Shown piece by piece: positions 7,936-18,200 of a stretch of 64,000 nucleotides of DNA. How positions within the stretch are numbered: the first letter of the stretch is position 1; each line of letters starts with the position of its first letter. The notes under the pieces were generated by a model, which worked only from the letters and a program-made list of their open reading frames with translations, was not told where the DNA came from and did not search any database. The stretch spans positions 1,922,001 to 1,986,000 of the forward strand of contig OZ245751.1 in the NCBI GenBank assembly GCA_965227445.1. Direction: 5' to 3'. Origin of the DNA: DT-110 sp030148525 (GTDB lineage Bacteria > Bacteroidota > Bacteroidia > Chitinophagales > Saprospiraceae). A program made the position numbers and the translations under genes.

Positions 7936-8623
7936 AGGTCGTCAGTTCTTGATTCGGGATGTATTGATCCGGTTGCTTCCTGATCACCCGAAAACCGGCA
8001 TTTCGCAGGTGATCATCAATATGTACCCGGTTGTATTGCGGGAAGGGGTGCCACTCCACGATTAAAAACCGGATCTGTTGCAGTAGATCCGGGGGAATGG
8101 TCGTCAGTATGTCGTATTCCGATCCTTCACAATCGAGTTTTAAAAGACCAATTTGCGCTATTCCTTCCCGTTTTATTAAATCACTAAGGGTCATTCCGCT
8201 GACTGATATGCTCCGCTGATCTTTCCGGTCGAGCAAACTATGGCCAGCTGAATTCTTTGGGTCGAGATGTAGTTTTACCGACTGGGTTCGGGATGTAATT
8301 GCTTTCGCAAAAAAACGAATCTGTTGCCATCCGTTAGCTCGTGCATTTTTCCGGAACAGGCGGGCGTTTTTCGGATGTGGTTCAAACGCGTAGATGGGAT
8401 TATTTGTCCACTTCTGGCGGGCCTTACCGGTGAACCCGCCTATGTGTGCCCCGATGTCAATGATGGCGCCCTCCAGGTGGGAAGCAAATTCTTCGATACC
8501 GTAGGTGTCCCGATCCCAGATCTCCTCCAGAACGTACCGATCGTATTTGGGACGGCTGGTCCGGAAGCTGTAGGGCCCCTTAGTAATCAGTTCTGGCGGT
8601 TCTTGTTTAAATATTCGAAGCAT
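7919..8623 (-). CDS. FkbM-family methyltransferase
   Basis: 234 residues from the ATG at 8623, 4 nt after the permease stop. The frame could be extended to a TTG at 8644, which I reject because it would overlap the permease. SAM-binding motif IDIGAHIGGF (55-64), acidic loop FEPHP (80-84) and the FkbM signature LLKLDCEGSEYDIL (160-173) are clear. FkbM enzymes O-methylate sugars or polyketides and are common in capsule and O-antigen clusters. With the two TylF genes this gives three methyltransferases in one operon, pointing to a heavily methylated glycan. Cytoplasmic, no signal. Confidence 0.88.
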   Translation of the reverse strand: MLRIFKQEPPELITKGPYSFRTSRPKYDRYVLEEIWDRDTYGIEEFASHLEGAIIDIGAHIGGFTGKARQKWTNNPIYAFEPHPKNARLFRKNARANGWQQIRFFAKAITSRTQSVKLHLDPKNSAGHSLLDRKDQRSISVSGMTLSDLIKREGIAQIGLLKLDCEGSEYDILTTIPPDLLQQIRFLIVEWHPFPQYNRVHIDDHLRNAGFRVIRKQPDQYIPNQELTTYERIN

Positions 8624-8627
8624 ATAC

Positions 8628-9446
8628 TTAGATGAAATCAGCAATTTGATCTTCTATTTTACGGAAGTACCATAACCCTCCGATGAGTACGACCATAGAA
8701 ATACCCAGGCCCAACAGATACCGGGTATCAAAACTCTGGGCCGGAATCAGGGACCAGCGAAACCCTTCGATGACACCGGCCATAGGATTGAGGTAGAGGA
8801 TCAGTGCGTACGAATCGGGAATCAGCGTGCCCGGGTAAAAGACAGGGGTCAGCCAAATGGCAAACCCGATCAGGTAGGGAATAACGTGATTTACATCCCG
8901 GTACCTGATGGTGAGCGCGTTCATCCAAACACTTATCGACAGGCTAACCAGGAAGAGGAGGAGGAGAAAAACGGGTAGCAGACAAATACGCCAGCCCGGT
9001 ATGATCCCTTCCCAAATGAGTAAAATGGCTAGTAACCCACAGGAGGTGCCCAGGCTCGCCAGCCCCGATACCACCTTGGCCAGGAGGGGGATGATCTTAG
9101 GGAAATAAATTTTGCGGATTAGATCCTGGCTATCGGCCAGGGCAGTCCCTCCCTGATGGACCAGGAAGGTGAAGTAGTACCAACAGGTCATGCCACTAAA
9201 GGCGAAGATGGCGTAGGAATACTCTACCCGGTCCGAGATGTCGATAACTTGCTGAAAGAAAAAGACGAAAATAAACAGGCCGATCAGTGGTTGCAATATC
9301 GACCAAAGGATCCCCAGAAAGGTCTGTGCGTATTTTGCCTTCAGGTCACGTCGAGCCAGCACCCAGATCAGATGGCGGTGATGAACAACCTGCCGCAGAT
9401 AGGAAAGCGGACTTTCGTGATTGGCGGATAAAACCGTTTTTTGCAT
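8628..9446 (-). CDS. ABC-2 type polysaccharide export permease (Wzm-like)
   Basis: 272 residues from the ATG at 9446 (MQKTVLSANHES). In-frame ATGs at 9461 and 9476 are possible, while the longest frame would overlap the sulfotransferase gene. The N-terminal amphipathic part HHRHLIWVLARRDLKAKYA and the membrane entry FLGILWSILQPLIGLFIFV are typical of Wzm/TagG permeases, followed by about five more hydrophobic segments. It should pair with the ATPase at 6652-7935, two genes downstream, to flip lipid-linked polysaccharide. The FkbM gene is inserted between the two transporter halves. Confidence 0.88.
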   Translation of the reverse strand: MQKTVLSANHESPLSYLRQVVHHRHLIWVLARRDLKAKYAQTFLGILWSILQPLIGLFIFVFFFQQVIDISDRVEYSYAIFAFSGMTCWYYFTFLVHQGGTALADSQDLIRKIYFPKIIPLLAKVVSGLASLGTSCGLLAILLIWEGIIPGWRICLLPVFLLLLFLVSLSISVWMNALTIRYRDVNHVIPYLIGFAIWLTPVFYPGTLIPDSYALILYLNPMAGVIEGFRWSLIPAQSFDTRYLLGLGISMVVLIGGLWYFRKIEDQIADFI

Positions 9447-9496
9447 AAGCAACAGATTCATAAAGAAAGATACCATTAAGAAATCGAAAACCGGGC

Positions 9497-10342
9497 TTAT
9501 TGATAATGCCTGGCAAAGGGCCGCACATAAGGCTGATGTACCGTGTTTCTGCTGACTTTCCCCAGGGTGCGTATTAAGTCTTCGGGAGGATCGCAGGTAA
9601 TAGAAGATAAGGGCATGTTTTTTAGTATCCAGTGCCATCTGCCGCGATCCAGCGTGTTTCGGTACCAGGATCTGAATTTTTGGCGGGCTGATCCTGCCAG
9701 GATCAGGGAAAGAAGATGCATTACCCGGTTTAGGGTTCGGTATTGGCCCATAGCAGTATCTGACAGGGCCGTATTTCTTGGCGTCCGGTCAAAGGCAGTG
9801 GTGGGAATCCCCATTTTAGCCTCCAGGGTCCCAAGGAACTGATCGGGGCTGGTGGTTAGCCATTCCAGGGGAAAGACCCACACCCGGTCGATACCAAACA
9901 GGGATTGGTACAATTCCAGGACATAGTCATAATCCCACATCGCCGCGTATCGGTCATCGTAGTTGCCCCGCAATTGCTCATACGTAAGGTGACCACCTGC
10001 TTTCAGGTATTGGCTGTAGGCCGACCGATATAGGGATCGTGCTCCACGGGTTATTACCAAAATAACATCGATCTGAATATGTTCGTGTACGTAGCGGGCT
10101 ATTTGGGCTTGCCGGTTTCTGGTCTCCTGCGGGGTTGGGATTTGAGAGATGTCGTTTCCCAGGGTCAGGGTCAGAGTTTCATCACAGGTCACCAACCACT
10201 CCCTGCCGGTGGGAACGGTTTTCGGAGAGCGTAAACCGTCCAGGCCATGTGGGTTAAAGGCCACCTGCGGATGGTGGGCGAACCAATGCTTCAAAAAGGT
10301 GCTTCCCGCTTTGGGGTAACCAATATGTAGCAGCTTCTTCAT
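9497..10342 (-). CDS. Sulfotransferase family protein
   Basis: 281 residues, ATG start. The 5'-phosphosulfate-binding loop is GYPKAGSTF (8-16), and the 3'-phosphate-binding segment is TRGARSLYRSAYSQY (98-112), the classical arrangement in PAPS-dependent sulfotransferases. No signal peptide, so it acts in the cytosol on a precursor. In this operon the acceptor is most likely a sugar of the exported glycan, giving a sulfated (anionic) surface polysaccharide; this is inference from context. It sits 18 nt after the PhyH gene and about 50 nt before the permease start. Confidence 0.86.
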   Translation of the reverse strand: MKKLLHIGYPKAGSTFLKHWFAHHPQVAFNPHGLDGLRSPKTVPTGREWLVTCDETLTLTLGNDISQIPTPQETRNRQAQIARYVHEHIQIDVILVITRGARSLYRSAYSQYLKAGGHLTYEQLRGNYDDRYAAMWDYDYVLELYQSLFGIDRVWVFPLEWLTTSPDQFLGTLEAKMGIPTTAFDRTPRNTALSDTAMGQYRTLNRVMHLLSLILAGSARQKFRSWYRNTLDRGRWHWILKNMPLSSITCDPPEDLIRTLGKVSRNTVHQPYVRPFARHYQ

Positions 10343-10360
10343 GGGACTCCGGTTGGCGAA

Positions 10361-11224
10361 TTAGCTTACCCGTTCCCGTAAGCGTTGCCACCAGGTAGTC
10401 TTGACGGAACGGGCGGCACGTATCTTTCGCTTCAGGTCCACCGGCGTAATCAGGGGCGGCTGGTAGGGGAAATGGCGGCGCAATGTAGCGTGGGGCGCAG
10501 CGGGGCGGGATCGGTAGTCGTAGCTAAAAAAGAAATCGCCATCTACTTCGTACTCCTCCAGCGTATTGGTCTCGGGGTCAAGGTAATGATGGAGGGTTTT
10601 GGCCGCAGCCGGACGAATACCGGTAAAGACCGCCGGACGGATGTCAGGACTGTTATTGGGAACGGTGGCGTGGATACAGGCATGATCGAAGAGGATGGCT
10701 TGTCCTTTTCGCAGAGGCAACAGTTCGTGAGATTCATCAATGACGTCATTTAGTTCGGGGGTATTATAAACCCAGGGTATGGTCGGACTGCGAAAGTTCG
10801 GGTAAAACCTATGACTACCCGGTACTATGCAAAAAGCACCATTGGCATCCGATACATCGATCAATGGCGCCCAGACACCGTAGGAACGGTACTTGCGCTC
10901 ATCGACCAAACTCCAATCCTGGTGATTGGCGAAAGTGCCCACTTTGGGCGGCTTGATGATGAAGACTGCTTCCATCCACTCTGCATCCGTAAAAAGGCCG
11001 GCTAGTTTTTCCTCGAAATAAGTACGTAATAAGGCACGTGCCTGCTGCTGGTATTCGGGCTTATCGTGTTGTTGGTTAGAAAAGAACATGCCATCGGGAA
11101 GCGGGAAATCATGCAGTGCCCGGAATTTAGTCAGGAATGCCTCCAGTTCGGTACTTGAAAACAGATCAAATACAACGTACCCGTCGCGGTCGAGTAGTTC
11201 CTGCCAGGATGAATTCGTTACCAT
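10361..11224 (-). CDS. Phytanoyl-CoA dioxygenase (PhyH) family protein with intact HxD
   Basis: 287 residues from the ATG at 11224, 5 nt after the upstream stop. A TTG nine codons earlier would overlap that gene and is not needed. PhyH features: DGYVVFDLF, iron ligands His101 and Asp103 in NHQDW, IDVSDANGAFCIVPGSHRF, distal His185 in ACIHATVPNN, and Arg196 in IRPAVFTG as likely 2-oxoglutarate anchor. All three facial-triad residues are present, unlike the relative at 2646. In polysaccharide loci such enzymes probably hydroxylate a sugar, acyl or lipid part of the glycan; the substrate cannot be read from sequence. Confidence 0.85.
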   Translation of the reverse strand: MVTNSSWQELLDRDGYVVFDLFSSTELEAFLTKFRALHDFPLPDGMFFSNQQHDKPEYQQQARALLRTYFEEKLAGLFTDAEWMEAVFIIKPPKVGTFANHQDWSLVDERKYRSYGVWAPLIDVSDANGAFCIVPGSHRFYPNFRSPTIPWVYNTPELNDVIDESHELLPLRKGQAILFDHACIHATVPNNSPDIRPAVFTGIRPAAAKTLHHYLDPETNTLEEYEVDGDFFFSYDYRSRPAAPHATLRRHFPYQPPLITPVDLKRKIRAARSVKTTWWQRLRERVS

Positions 11225-11229
11225 CGCAA

Positions 11230-13506
11230 TTAATTTGGTGCGTTTACCCAAAACATGAAATCCCGCACGGTTTGTAAAGAGGCCGAATCGGCTACCGCTA
11301 GCACCCGTTGGGTAGCTGCGTGGTCATTTTCATAAATGATGGAGAGAATATAGGGATTGTCTTTTGCATTCAGCAATAACTGCTTAGCACGTTGGTAAGC
11401 GGGGTAAATGGAGTCGGCTCGTTCCGGGTTTTTGCGGGTATAAAAGTACAGGGCATTGATCTGGTACAGGGCATCTACATAATCAGTAATGAACTGTTCA
11501 TTCGAGCCTGCCATTTGCCTACGTTCCACTAATGGGGCGACATCAATGTCGTTTTGCTGTTCGTCGAACTGTTGAATGATAAACCGAATGGCTGATGCCA
11601 TCGGGTTGGCGTCGAGAGCTTCCTGTTTTTGTCGGACAATCAGGGAATAGGGCATACCTTCCAGGGCCGGGTATTTTTGCAGGTCGAGCAAGGAGAGGAC
11701 ACTATCCAATTGCTGATTATTCCCCAAGGCATAGTGCGTTAACGCCAGGTTGACCCTTATCGGTTCGTATCCCGGAGCCAGCTGCTCGGCTTTTTTCAAG
11801 GATTGCAATGCCAATGGCTGTTCCCCGTTACGCAATTGAGCGAGGCCAAGCGTGTTGTATATCCGGAAGCTATTGGGGTGCCACCTCAGCGCCTGTCGGG
11901 CAGCATCGACTGCCCGCTCCGGTTGATCCAGGGTGAGGTAGGCACGGGCGGCAAATAATTCGAGCGGGTCACCGACCGGTCCATTTTTAATGAAGGGGTT
12001 TTTAGCCTTAGCCACCAACTCCAGTTCCGCATAGGGTTGATTGGCAAAGTCGGCATCAATGATGCGGGTGAGGTACCGGTCGGTGCGCCAGCGGGCGATG
12101 CCCATTATCAACACAAAGACCGCTAAAAAAGTGGCAACCCATTTTACCGGTACACCGCGTGTGAGTGATGTTGTCCGGACTGCTGTCCCGGTAGCCATTG
12201 ACCAGATAGTGGCTGCAAAAGTCAGGGCAACGAGCATATTTTCGGGTCGTTCATACCCAAAACTAAATAGGGAATCCACTAAAATGGTCAGCCACCCGGC
12301 TATGGCCGTACTGAGCATTGCCACCTCCTGAAAACGGGTCGCTCCACGGAGAGCCCGGGCCCCCAAAATGACTGGAATGGCAATTAATGCCAACAAAAGC
12401 AAGAAACCGGGCACTCCGTTTTCGGCCCCGATGCGCAGGAAGAGATTGTGTGGCCGGGTCACTTGTTTGTCGGTATCGTATTCACTGCGCCGTAAATCCC
12501 CCCGCTGGTAGATGGGGTAGACAAAGCGCCAGTTGCCGGTCCCTACACCGGTGAGGGGGTAATCCTGGATCATTTCCGTGGTGGCCGACCATACCTGAAT
12601 CCGATTGTCAATGGTAAATGAGGTGTAGGTCGAATCGGTTTGCAGCGGCTGGACCAGCGATTTAAATCGACCAGAGATCTCTTTGGAGACTTGGTCTGGG
12701 GCTGCCAACCACACCAGGACGGGGAGGGTAGCCACTAGGAGTAACAGCGTGCCCATTCCCCGACGCCAACTTTTTCGTTCTCCGGCAGTGAAATGAGGTT
12801 CTTTCCGAAAAATGAGAATAACCGTGATCAGTAACCCGAGTCCGGTAGCCAGCCAGGCCGAACGCGTCTGTGATAGTACAACTCCGGTAGTGCCGGCCAA
12901 TAGCGCAAAACCGTACCATAAGCGCGAGATACCGGGCTTCCGCAGGTATCCAAGCAGGGTGAAAGGAATTAACAGGGCCAGCAGGTTTCCGGAAATATTT
13001 CGGTTACCCGAAAATCCGATGGGCTGGGGATATCCCTCCGGGAAATTGATCAGTCCGGTGCTTTGGAAAAGGGTCCATATCCCGAGAAAGACAGCCAGGC
13101 TGCTACCTAACCAGGTGAGAACCTGCCAGCGGTCGGGAAGTCTGAGGCGAAGCAGTGCACTAAAAACTAAAGCATACAGGCCAAACCGGCTAATAAAAAA
13201 AAGAGATTCCCGTGGATTGGGAGCCCAGATCGCTCCGGCCAGCAACCAAAGGGTAAAAGCAATAACGATCCACCGTGCGGCTGGCCAGGGGGAAGGCGTA
13301 TCCCGAGTACCTAAATGAGGAATAAGCCAGTGTACAACCAGGCCGAACACCCCGCCGATGACCAACCTCGGCCCCAGAAATGGGTCTCTGGCCGAAGGGT
13401 CAAAAACGAAAAAGAGGAATACACTTAAGCATATCAATACAAAACCAATCCCGGTTTTGATGTCGTGATTTCTGGAAGTGCTGATGTCGGGGGTGGGGGA
13501 TCCCAT
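11230..13506 (-). CDS. O-antigen ligase/polymerase (Wzy_C family) with C-terminal TPR region
   Basis: 758 residues, ATG start. Residues 15-470 have about a dozen hydrophobic segments. The large periplasmic loop (about 265-350) ends in VTRPHNLFLRIGAENGVPGF (349-368), the RxHN-type motif of WaaL/PglL/Wzy proteins. GFSGNRNISGN (164-174) is another family hallmark. After a last membrane helix near 455-470, residues 515-600 hold TPR-like helices (ALRWHPNSFRIYNTLGLAQL). It would ligate lipid-carried glycan to an acceptor in the periplasm, or polymerise repeats. Because the operon has an ABC exporter, the ligase role is more likely. It is the second gene of the operon. Confidence 0.85.
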   Translation of the reverse strand: MGSPTPDISTSRNHDIKTGIGFVLICLSVFLFFVFDPSARDPFLGPRLVIGGVFGLVVHWLIPHLGTRDTPSPWPAARWIVIAFTLWLLAGAIWAPNPRESLFFISRFGLYALVFSALLRLRLPDRWQVLTWLGSSLAVFLGIWTLFQSTGLINFPEGYPQPIGFSGNRNISGNLLALLIPFTLLGYLRKPGISRLWYGFALLAGTTGVVLSQTRSAWLATGLGLLITVILIFRKEPHFTAGERKSWRRGMGTLLLLVATLPVLVWLAAPDQVSKEISGRFKSLVQPLQTDSTYTSFTIDNRIQVWSATTEMIQDYPLTGVGTGNWRFVYPIYQRGDLRRSEYDTDKQVTRPHNLFLRIGAENGVPGFLLLLALIAIPVILGARALRGATRFQEVAMLSTAIAGWLTILVDSLFSFGYERPENMLVALTFAATIWSMATGTAVRTTSLTRGVPVKWVATFLAVFVLIMGIARWRTDRYLTRIIDADFANQPYAELELVAKAKNPFIKNGPVGDPLELFAARAYLTLDQPERAVDAARQALRWHPNSFRIYNTLGLAQLRNGEQPLALQSLKKAEQLAPGYEPIRVNLALTHYALGNNQQLDSVLSLLDLQKYPALEGMPYSLIVRQKQEALDANPMASAIRFIIQQFDEQQNDIDVAPLVERRQMAGSNEQFITDYVDALYQINALYFYTRKNPERADSIYPAYQRAKQLLLNAKDNPYILSIIYENDHAATQRVLAVADSASLQTVRDFMFWVNAPN

Positions 13507-13518
13507 GCTTGGTAGTCT

Positions 13519-14748
13519 TTAATACTTATCGGTCGAACTGGGTTGGGCAGTTGGTTGGTTCAACCAAGCCTCAGGCCAATTCGAGAACCAAGGGGCAGTT
13601 GACGGTACATTAGCGGGTGCCAATGCCCCGGTAATGAACGACAGATACTGATCGTTGACCAATTCATCGTCGAACAGACGTTCAATAATCTTTCGACTAC
13701 GCACCCCCATTCGCGCTCGTTCGGCTTCTGGCAGATTAATCATTTTGTCCATCCAATAGGTCAGGCTTTCAACGTTTTTGGGTAGGCAGACATATCCATT
13801 ATTAGTGTGGTCAACCACGTCGCGGCAGCCTGCGTTATCGGTGGTAATGACCGGGATATGCATACTACCAGCTTCCAGCAGAATGCGGGGTATACCCTCC
13901 CGGTAGTAAGTGGGGAGGACTACACAATCGGTTTTAGCCAGGTCATTTTTTATTTGGTCGGTGCTTCCCAGGTAGCGAATGATACCCTCAGCCTCCCAAG
14001 CCCGGATATCCTGTTCGGGAATTGCGTTGGGGTAATCTGGTTGCAGAAAGCCCAGAACATCAAATTGTGCTTTCGGGTACCGCTTTTTCAGGATACGTGC
14101 CACCTCAATAAAGTCTAGTATGCCTTTTTCGAGGATGAGCCTTCCGGCAAAAAGGAAGCGAAAGGCCGATGATTTACGGTTGGGAGAGGGGGCAAAGTGT
14201 TGGGTGTCAACACCTTCGCTGGGGAGGTAGGCAGCCCGGTCGGATCGGATCAGTTTTTCCAGGATGAAGGTACGGCGGTCATCCTCGTTGAGGAACCATA
14301 TCGCCTTACAAAAGCGCAGGGAGAGTCGATAGAGATTCTTGGCGACTGCGGTTTTCCAACTGCGCTGAGTAAACAGATAGCCCATGCCCGTGATCACGGC
14401 CAGGGACGGAATGCGTATCAGACGTGCTGCAATGGACCCGTAGATATTGGGTTTGATGGTATACGTTATCAGAAGATCCGCCTCGTGCTTGCGCAGCAAA
14501 CGAACCAGCCGAAAGGTCATGAGTAAATCGCGGACCGGGTTGGTACCGTAGGGTTGTATGGCGATCGGCTGAAAGCGGGCGCCGGCTTCCTCCACCCGGC
14601 TGACGTATTCGTCTTCGGGGGCTATCACCACTACCCGAAATCCTTTTTGCGTAAGCAAGCGAATCAAATTGAGCCTGAAGTTGAAAATGCTCCAACACGT
14701 ATTGGCAAAAAGGACGATGGTCCCTGACCTGCTCTGATGAATTGACAT
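13519..14748 (-). CDS. Glycosyltransferase family 4 (group 1)
   Basis: 409 residues, ATG start. GT-B fold: N-terminal FRLNLIRLLTQKGFRVVVIAPED, TYTIKPNIYGSIAARL and ITGMGYLF resemble bacterial capsule/exopolysaccharide GT4 enzymes. The C-terminal half has FLFAGRLILEKGILDFIEVA (nucleotide-sugar site, Arg/Lys) and YREGIPRILLEAGS, the E-x7-E type donor-binding motif. Cytosolic or membrane-associated. It is the first gene of the minus-strand polysaccharide operon. A 464-bp gap lies upstream, so the operon promoter should be there. The last 30 residues are Pro/Ser/Thr-rich and look disordered. Confidence 0.9.
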   Translation of the reverse strand: MSIHQSRSGTIVLFANTCWSIFNFRLNLIRLLTQKGFRVVVIAPEDEYVSRVEEAGARFQPIAIQPYGTNPVRDLLMTFRLVRLLRKHEADLLITYTIKPNIYGSIAARLIRIPSLAVITGMGYLFTQRSWKTAVAKNLYRLSLRFCKAIWFLNEDDRRTFILEKLIRSDRAAYLPSEGVDTQHFAPSPNRKSSAFRFLFAGRLILEKGILDFIEVARILKKRYPKAQFDVLGFLQPDYPNAIPEQDIRAWEAEGIIRYLGSTDQIKNDLAKTDCVVLPTYYREGIPRILLEAGSMHIPVITTDNAGCRDVVDHTNNGYVCLPKNVESLTYWMDKMINLPEAERARMGVRSRKIIERLFDDELVNDQYLSFITGALAPANVPSTAPWFSNWPEAWLNQPTAQPSSTDKY

Positions 14749-15212
14749 AGCCGTGAAATTTGGGTACTCATTAAAAATTCAATGAGGGTGTTAGTAATTC
14801 ACTACATGGACAATAGCAAAATATTGCTAGTCTGTTGTTGGTAGGCAGATAGTGGCAAAAGCGTAATGAAAATCGGTTGGCTAGTTCGATACGTTCTGCA
14901 ATATGTAAACAATGTTTGAATTCCGTAAACCTTTGCTGACAAAAAAAATAAAGTTTTTTGGTTGCAGAACATTTTGTACATTACCATCGTAAACACTTCT
15001 AAAGGCTTGCTTTCCAAACACTAAAGGCGTTCTCTAACCCCTACTAACACTGGATTTTACCCCAAGCCATCCCCTTTTTTGCAAATCGAATTATACGTTT
15101 CCGGCCTGATAGTGGCTGGTTAATCGATACGAGCATTAAGTTGTTTAACGGCCCAGGCTGTTAAGGTCCTTAGTACGCCCAATACCTAACGTTGTTCTAA
15201 TTTCAAACCGAA
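14749..15212. other. Divergent intergenic region (polysaccharide operon / giant T9SS gene)
   Basis: 464 bp without coding character between two divergent transcription units; it should hold both promoters. AT-rich, with small inverted repeats CTCATT/AATGAG (14767-14786) and TAGCAA/TTGCTA (14814-14829), either of which could be an operator but neither of which is convincing. A possible weak Bacteroidota-type promoter for the plus strand is TTTG at 14957-14960 followed by TACATTAC at 14977-14984, which deviates from TAnnTTTG. No RNA gene recognised. Confidence 0.4.
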
Positions 15213-18200
15213 ATGAGACACCTGAAATCGCCATGGTACCCTCAGTCCTTTCGCCTGTTGTTGGTTGCCATTCTTACCTTTGGTATCGCTAACTCCCTCC
15301 AGTCACAAACCCTGGAGGTCCTTAACGATCAAGCTAATGACGCTTACCTGGATATCAGGTGGACGATTCCACAATCGTGCCTCACCAATGGTATGGGCAA
15401 TGCCTACGCTAATGGTGTTTTCCTGGAATTACTGGGAGATGGGGAGCGGGTTTTTACCCAGATCATAGAGACCAAAAACCCGGAAAACGTGGATGATCGA
15501 TTCCGGCATTTTATTGGTCCTGATTCATCGGTAGCCTATACACTTAATTTATACATTCAAGGTCCCGGTACGCCCTTGGGAGCAGGTTGTACTGGATTCA
15601 CGGATTCTGGCGAGACCTTGCCCTTCCAGGCTCCTACAAGTATTACTGCCGTGGGTGCCAACTTCACGGATCGCGTTGAATTGGAGTGGGTTAATAATTC
15701 AAAATTAAGCTCCAATTTTGTCATTGTCCGCAAGCAAGGGAGTACTGAAACAGTGGTAGATATTATCGCCGGCACCGATTCGGTGGGCTTGTTGGTGGAA
15801 TACGTGGATGACTTTTCCTTCTCGAATGCCAAATCCCTGGAAAATGGGGTTGCCTACCAATATTGTATACGCACTTCCAGTGATCTGGTTGATAGTTTGT
15901 TTGCCGAGGACAACCATAATGTTTGTTTGACCGATAGTGTTTCCACCTATGATATAGGGCTAACCGCATCGGATAATGCTTTTGTCCACAAAGTCGCTCT
16001 GGATTGGAATGATGTTTCCGACTATGCTTCAATGATTAACATTTTGCGGGATGGGGCACGGCTAACCACCTTGCCACCCACTGCCACTTCCTTTGTCGAC
16101 ATCAACCCGGTGTATGGCCTGGAAAGTGAATATGCGGTCGTCCTGATCGGAGAGGATGGCCTGCGATTTGTACAGGATCTGGATGAGGGTGGGGTAGAAC
16201 CTACCGGACACATTTCAGGATATGTCCGCACATCCCAGGGTATTGGCATCCGCAATGTGAAAGTAGGCTATGAGGTTACCGTATTTGATTCGGTCTACGT
16301 GGATTCTACAACGACTAACCGGGAGGGATTTTACTCTTTTGATCAACTCTTTTTTGGTCGTCGGGCCAACTTCCGTGTTTTCACGGAAGACAAAGAAGAT
16401 ATCCGGTTTCCGACTTCACCGCGGTTCACCAGTCTGTCAGATGATGACTTCATTGCCGAGAACGTCAATTTTCTGGCTGATTTTGTGGAGATCGATCTGC
16501 CTGATCCCGTAACCATTGATACTGTAATTGGTGGGATAGGTATTGATTCGGTCTTTTTCGATATTACGTATACGAGCAATGCTAATCGAACAACTTATTT
16601 TCAGCTATACCGCGAGGGCAACCTGGTAGCTATAGCCAATGACCGCAACGGTCCCTTCTCCCGTATCAGTGATTTGGGTGGTAACCCAAGAGAGTTTTAC
16701 AAATACAATGTATTTGCCTATCAGGTCAGCGGAGACTCCACCGCTTCCGATCTGGCTTCTGTCACAGTTAAGTACCCGGATGTGGAAGATCCGGTCAATG
16801 TGTCAACTACCACCAGTTTCAGTACCTCAACGATGGGTGCAGTCACTTTGGAATGGGAGCATGTGTCCACCAATTTTGCGGGCTTTGTCATTTACCGTGA
16901 TTCGGTGGAAATAAAGACTATTCGGGATACCTCTATTCGCCACTATACCGATTTTGAAGGTAGTCCGGGTGAAATTTATCGCTACGGAGTCAGTGCATTT
17001 CGGAGCATTGGTGGTGAGGCCAAAGAATCGGATATTATTGAAGAGGTTAATGTGACCTATCCCTCTTTTCCTCAGGTGAGCTCCTTGGTTGCGTCGCCGG
17101 TGGCCGCAGCCAACTCTATGGATCTGACCTGGAGTCTTGGGGCGGGGGCCATGGATGATAACTATACCGGTTTTGTCATTTATCGTGACAATGCGGAAAT
17201 AGGCAGAGTCCTTAAAGGAGCGCCTTTGGCCTTCCGCGATCAATGGGGGGTGCCCGGGAGTAACCCGACCTACGAAGTAGCTCCTTTTGTCGAGAATATC
17301 GATTCGGTTTTTGTGGGAGTCAGGACGAGTCAGGGTGGTTCTTATCCCGGATTGGTAACTCCTTCAGGGTTTACGGCAACCGGTGGGGCCGGTAAGATTG
17401 ATTTTTCCTGGGATGAGGCCTATAATCTTTCCCAGTACACGAATTTCCAGGGGTTCATTCTTCGCTACGACGGGAACACCGTAGTTCTGGAGCCGGGGGT
17501 AACGGAATATACCATCTATCCCCTCACTAATGCAACGGTAAATGCCACATTGACTGCCTTTCGGATGATCGATGGTACCTTGCATGAATCCAATGAGGCC
17601 ATGGGCTCGGCGAGTGCTACTATAACCACTCCATCAGCGCTGGAGGCACCTGGCAACCTCTCGGTTTCCACCAATATTCCCTCCCATGTTGCCCTCACCT
17701 GGACGTATCCGGAGTATAAATTTTCCAACTTTATCATTCGGCGCGATGGGGTGCCCATTGACACCGTACCCAAAGGTGCATTGGGATATTATGACTACGA
17801 AACGGCGATTGGAGAAAGCCATGAATACAGTGTGCAAGCCCATTACGAAGAGGCTGGCATGCCTACATTGCTTTCGCAGGAAATTAAAGGATTTGGAGTG
17901 CGGCGGAATCAAGCCAGAATACTTGGGCACCTTACCCACGAAAACGGCAACCTGGTGAAGCTGCAGCACCTGGAAGTCACTCTGAATAATGGCGACACCG
18001 TACTGGCCCGGACGTATACGGATCCGGGTGGTTTCTTCCGATTTGAGGAAATGCCGGATCCATCGCGGCAATCCGACCTTAAAGTGATCGTAAACCAAAC
18101 GAATAAATCCATATTACTTGCCCGGGATACCTTCCCCATCGCTGGCGTTCCCTATCTGGAAAAGGATACCATGCTCAATCTGCTGGATACGTTCCGTATC

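Noticed and set aside
9447..9638. Longer start for the ABC permease
   Set aside because: The extension would overlap the sulfotransferase gene by over 100 bp; permease-like sequence begins at MQKTVLSANHES.
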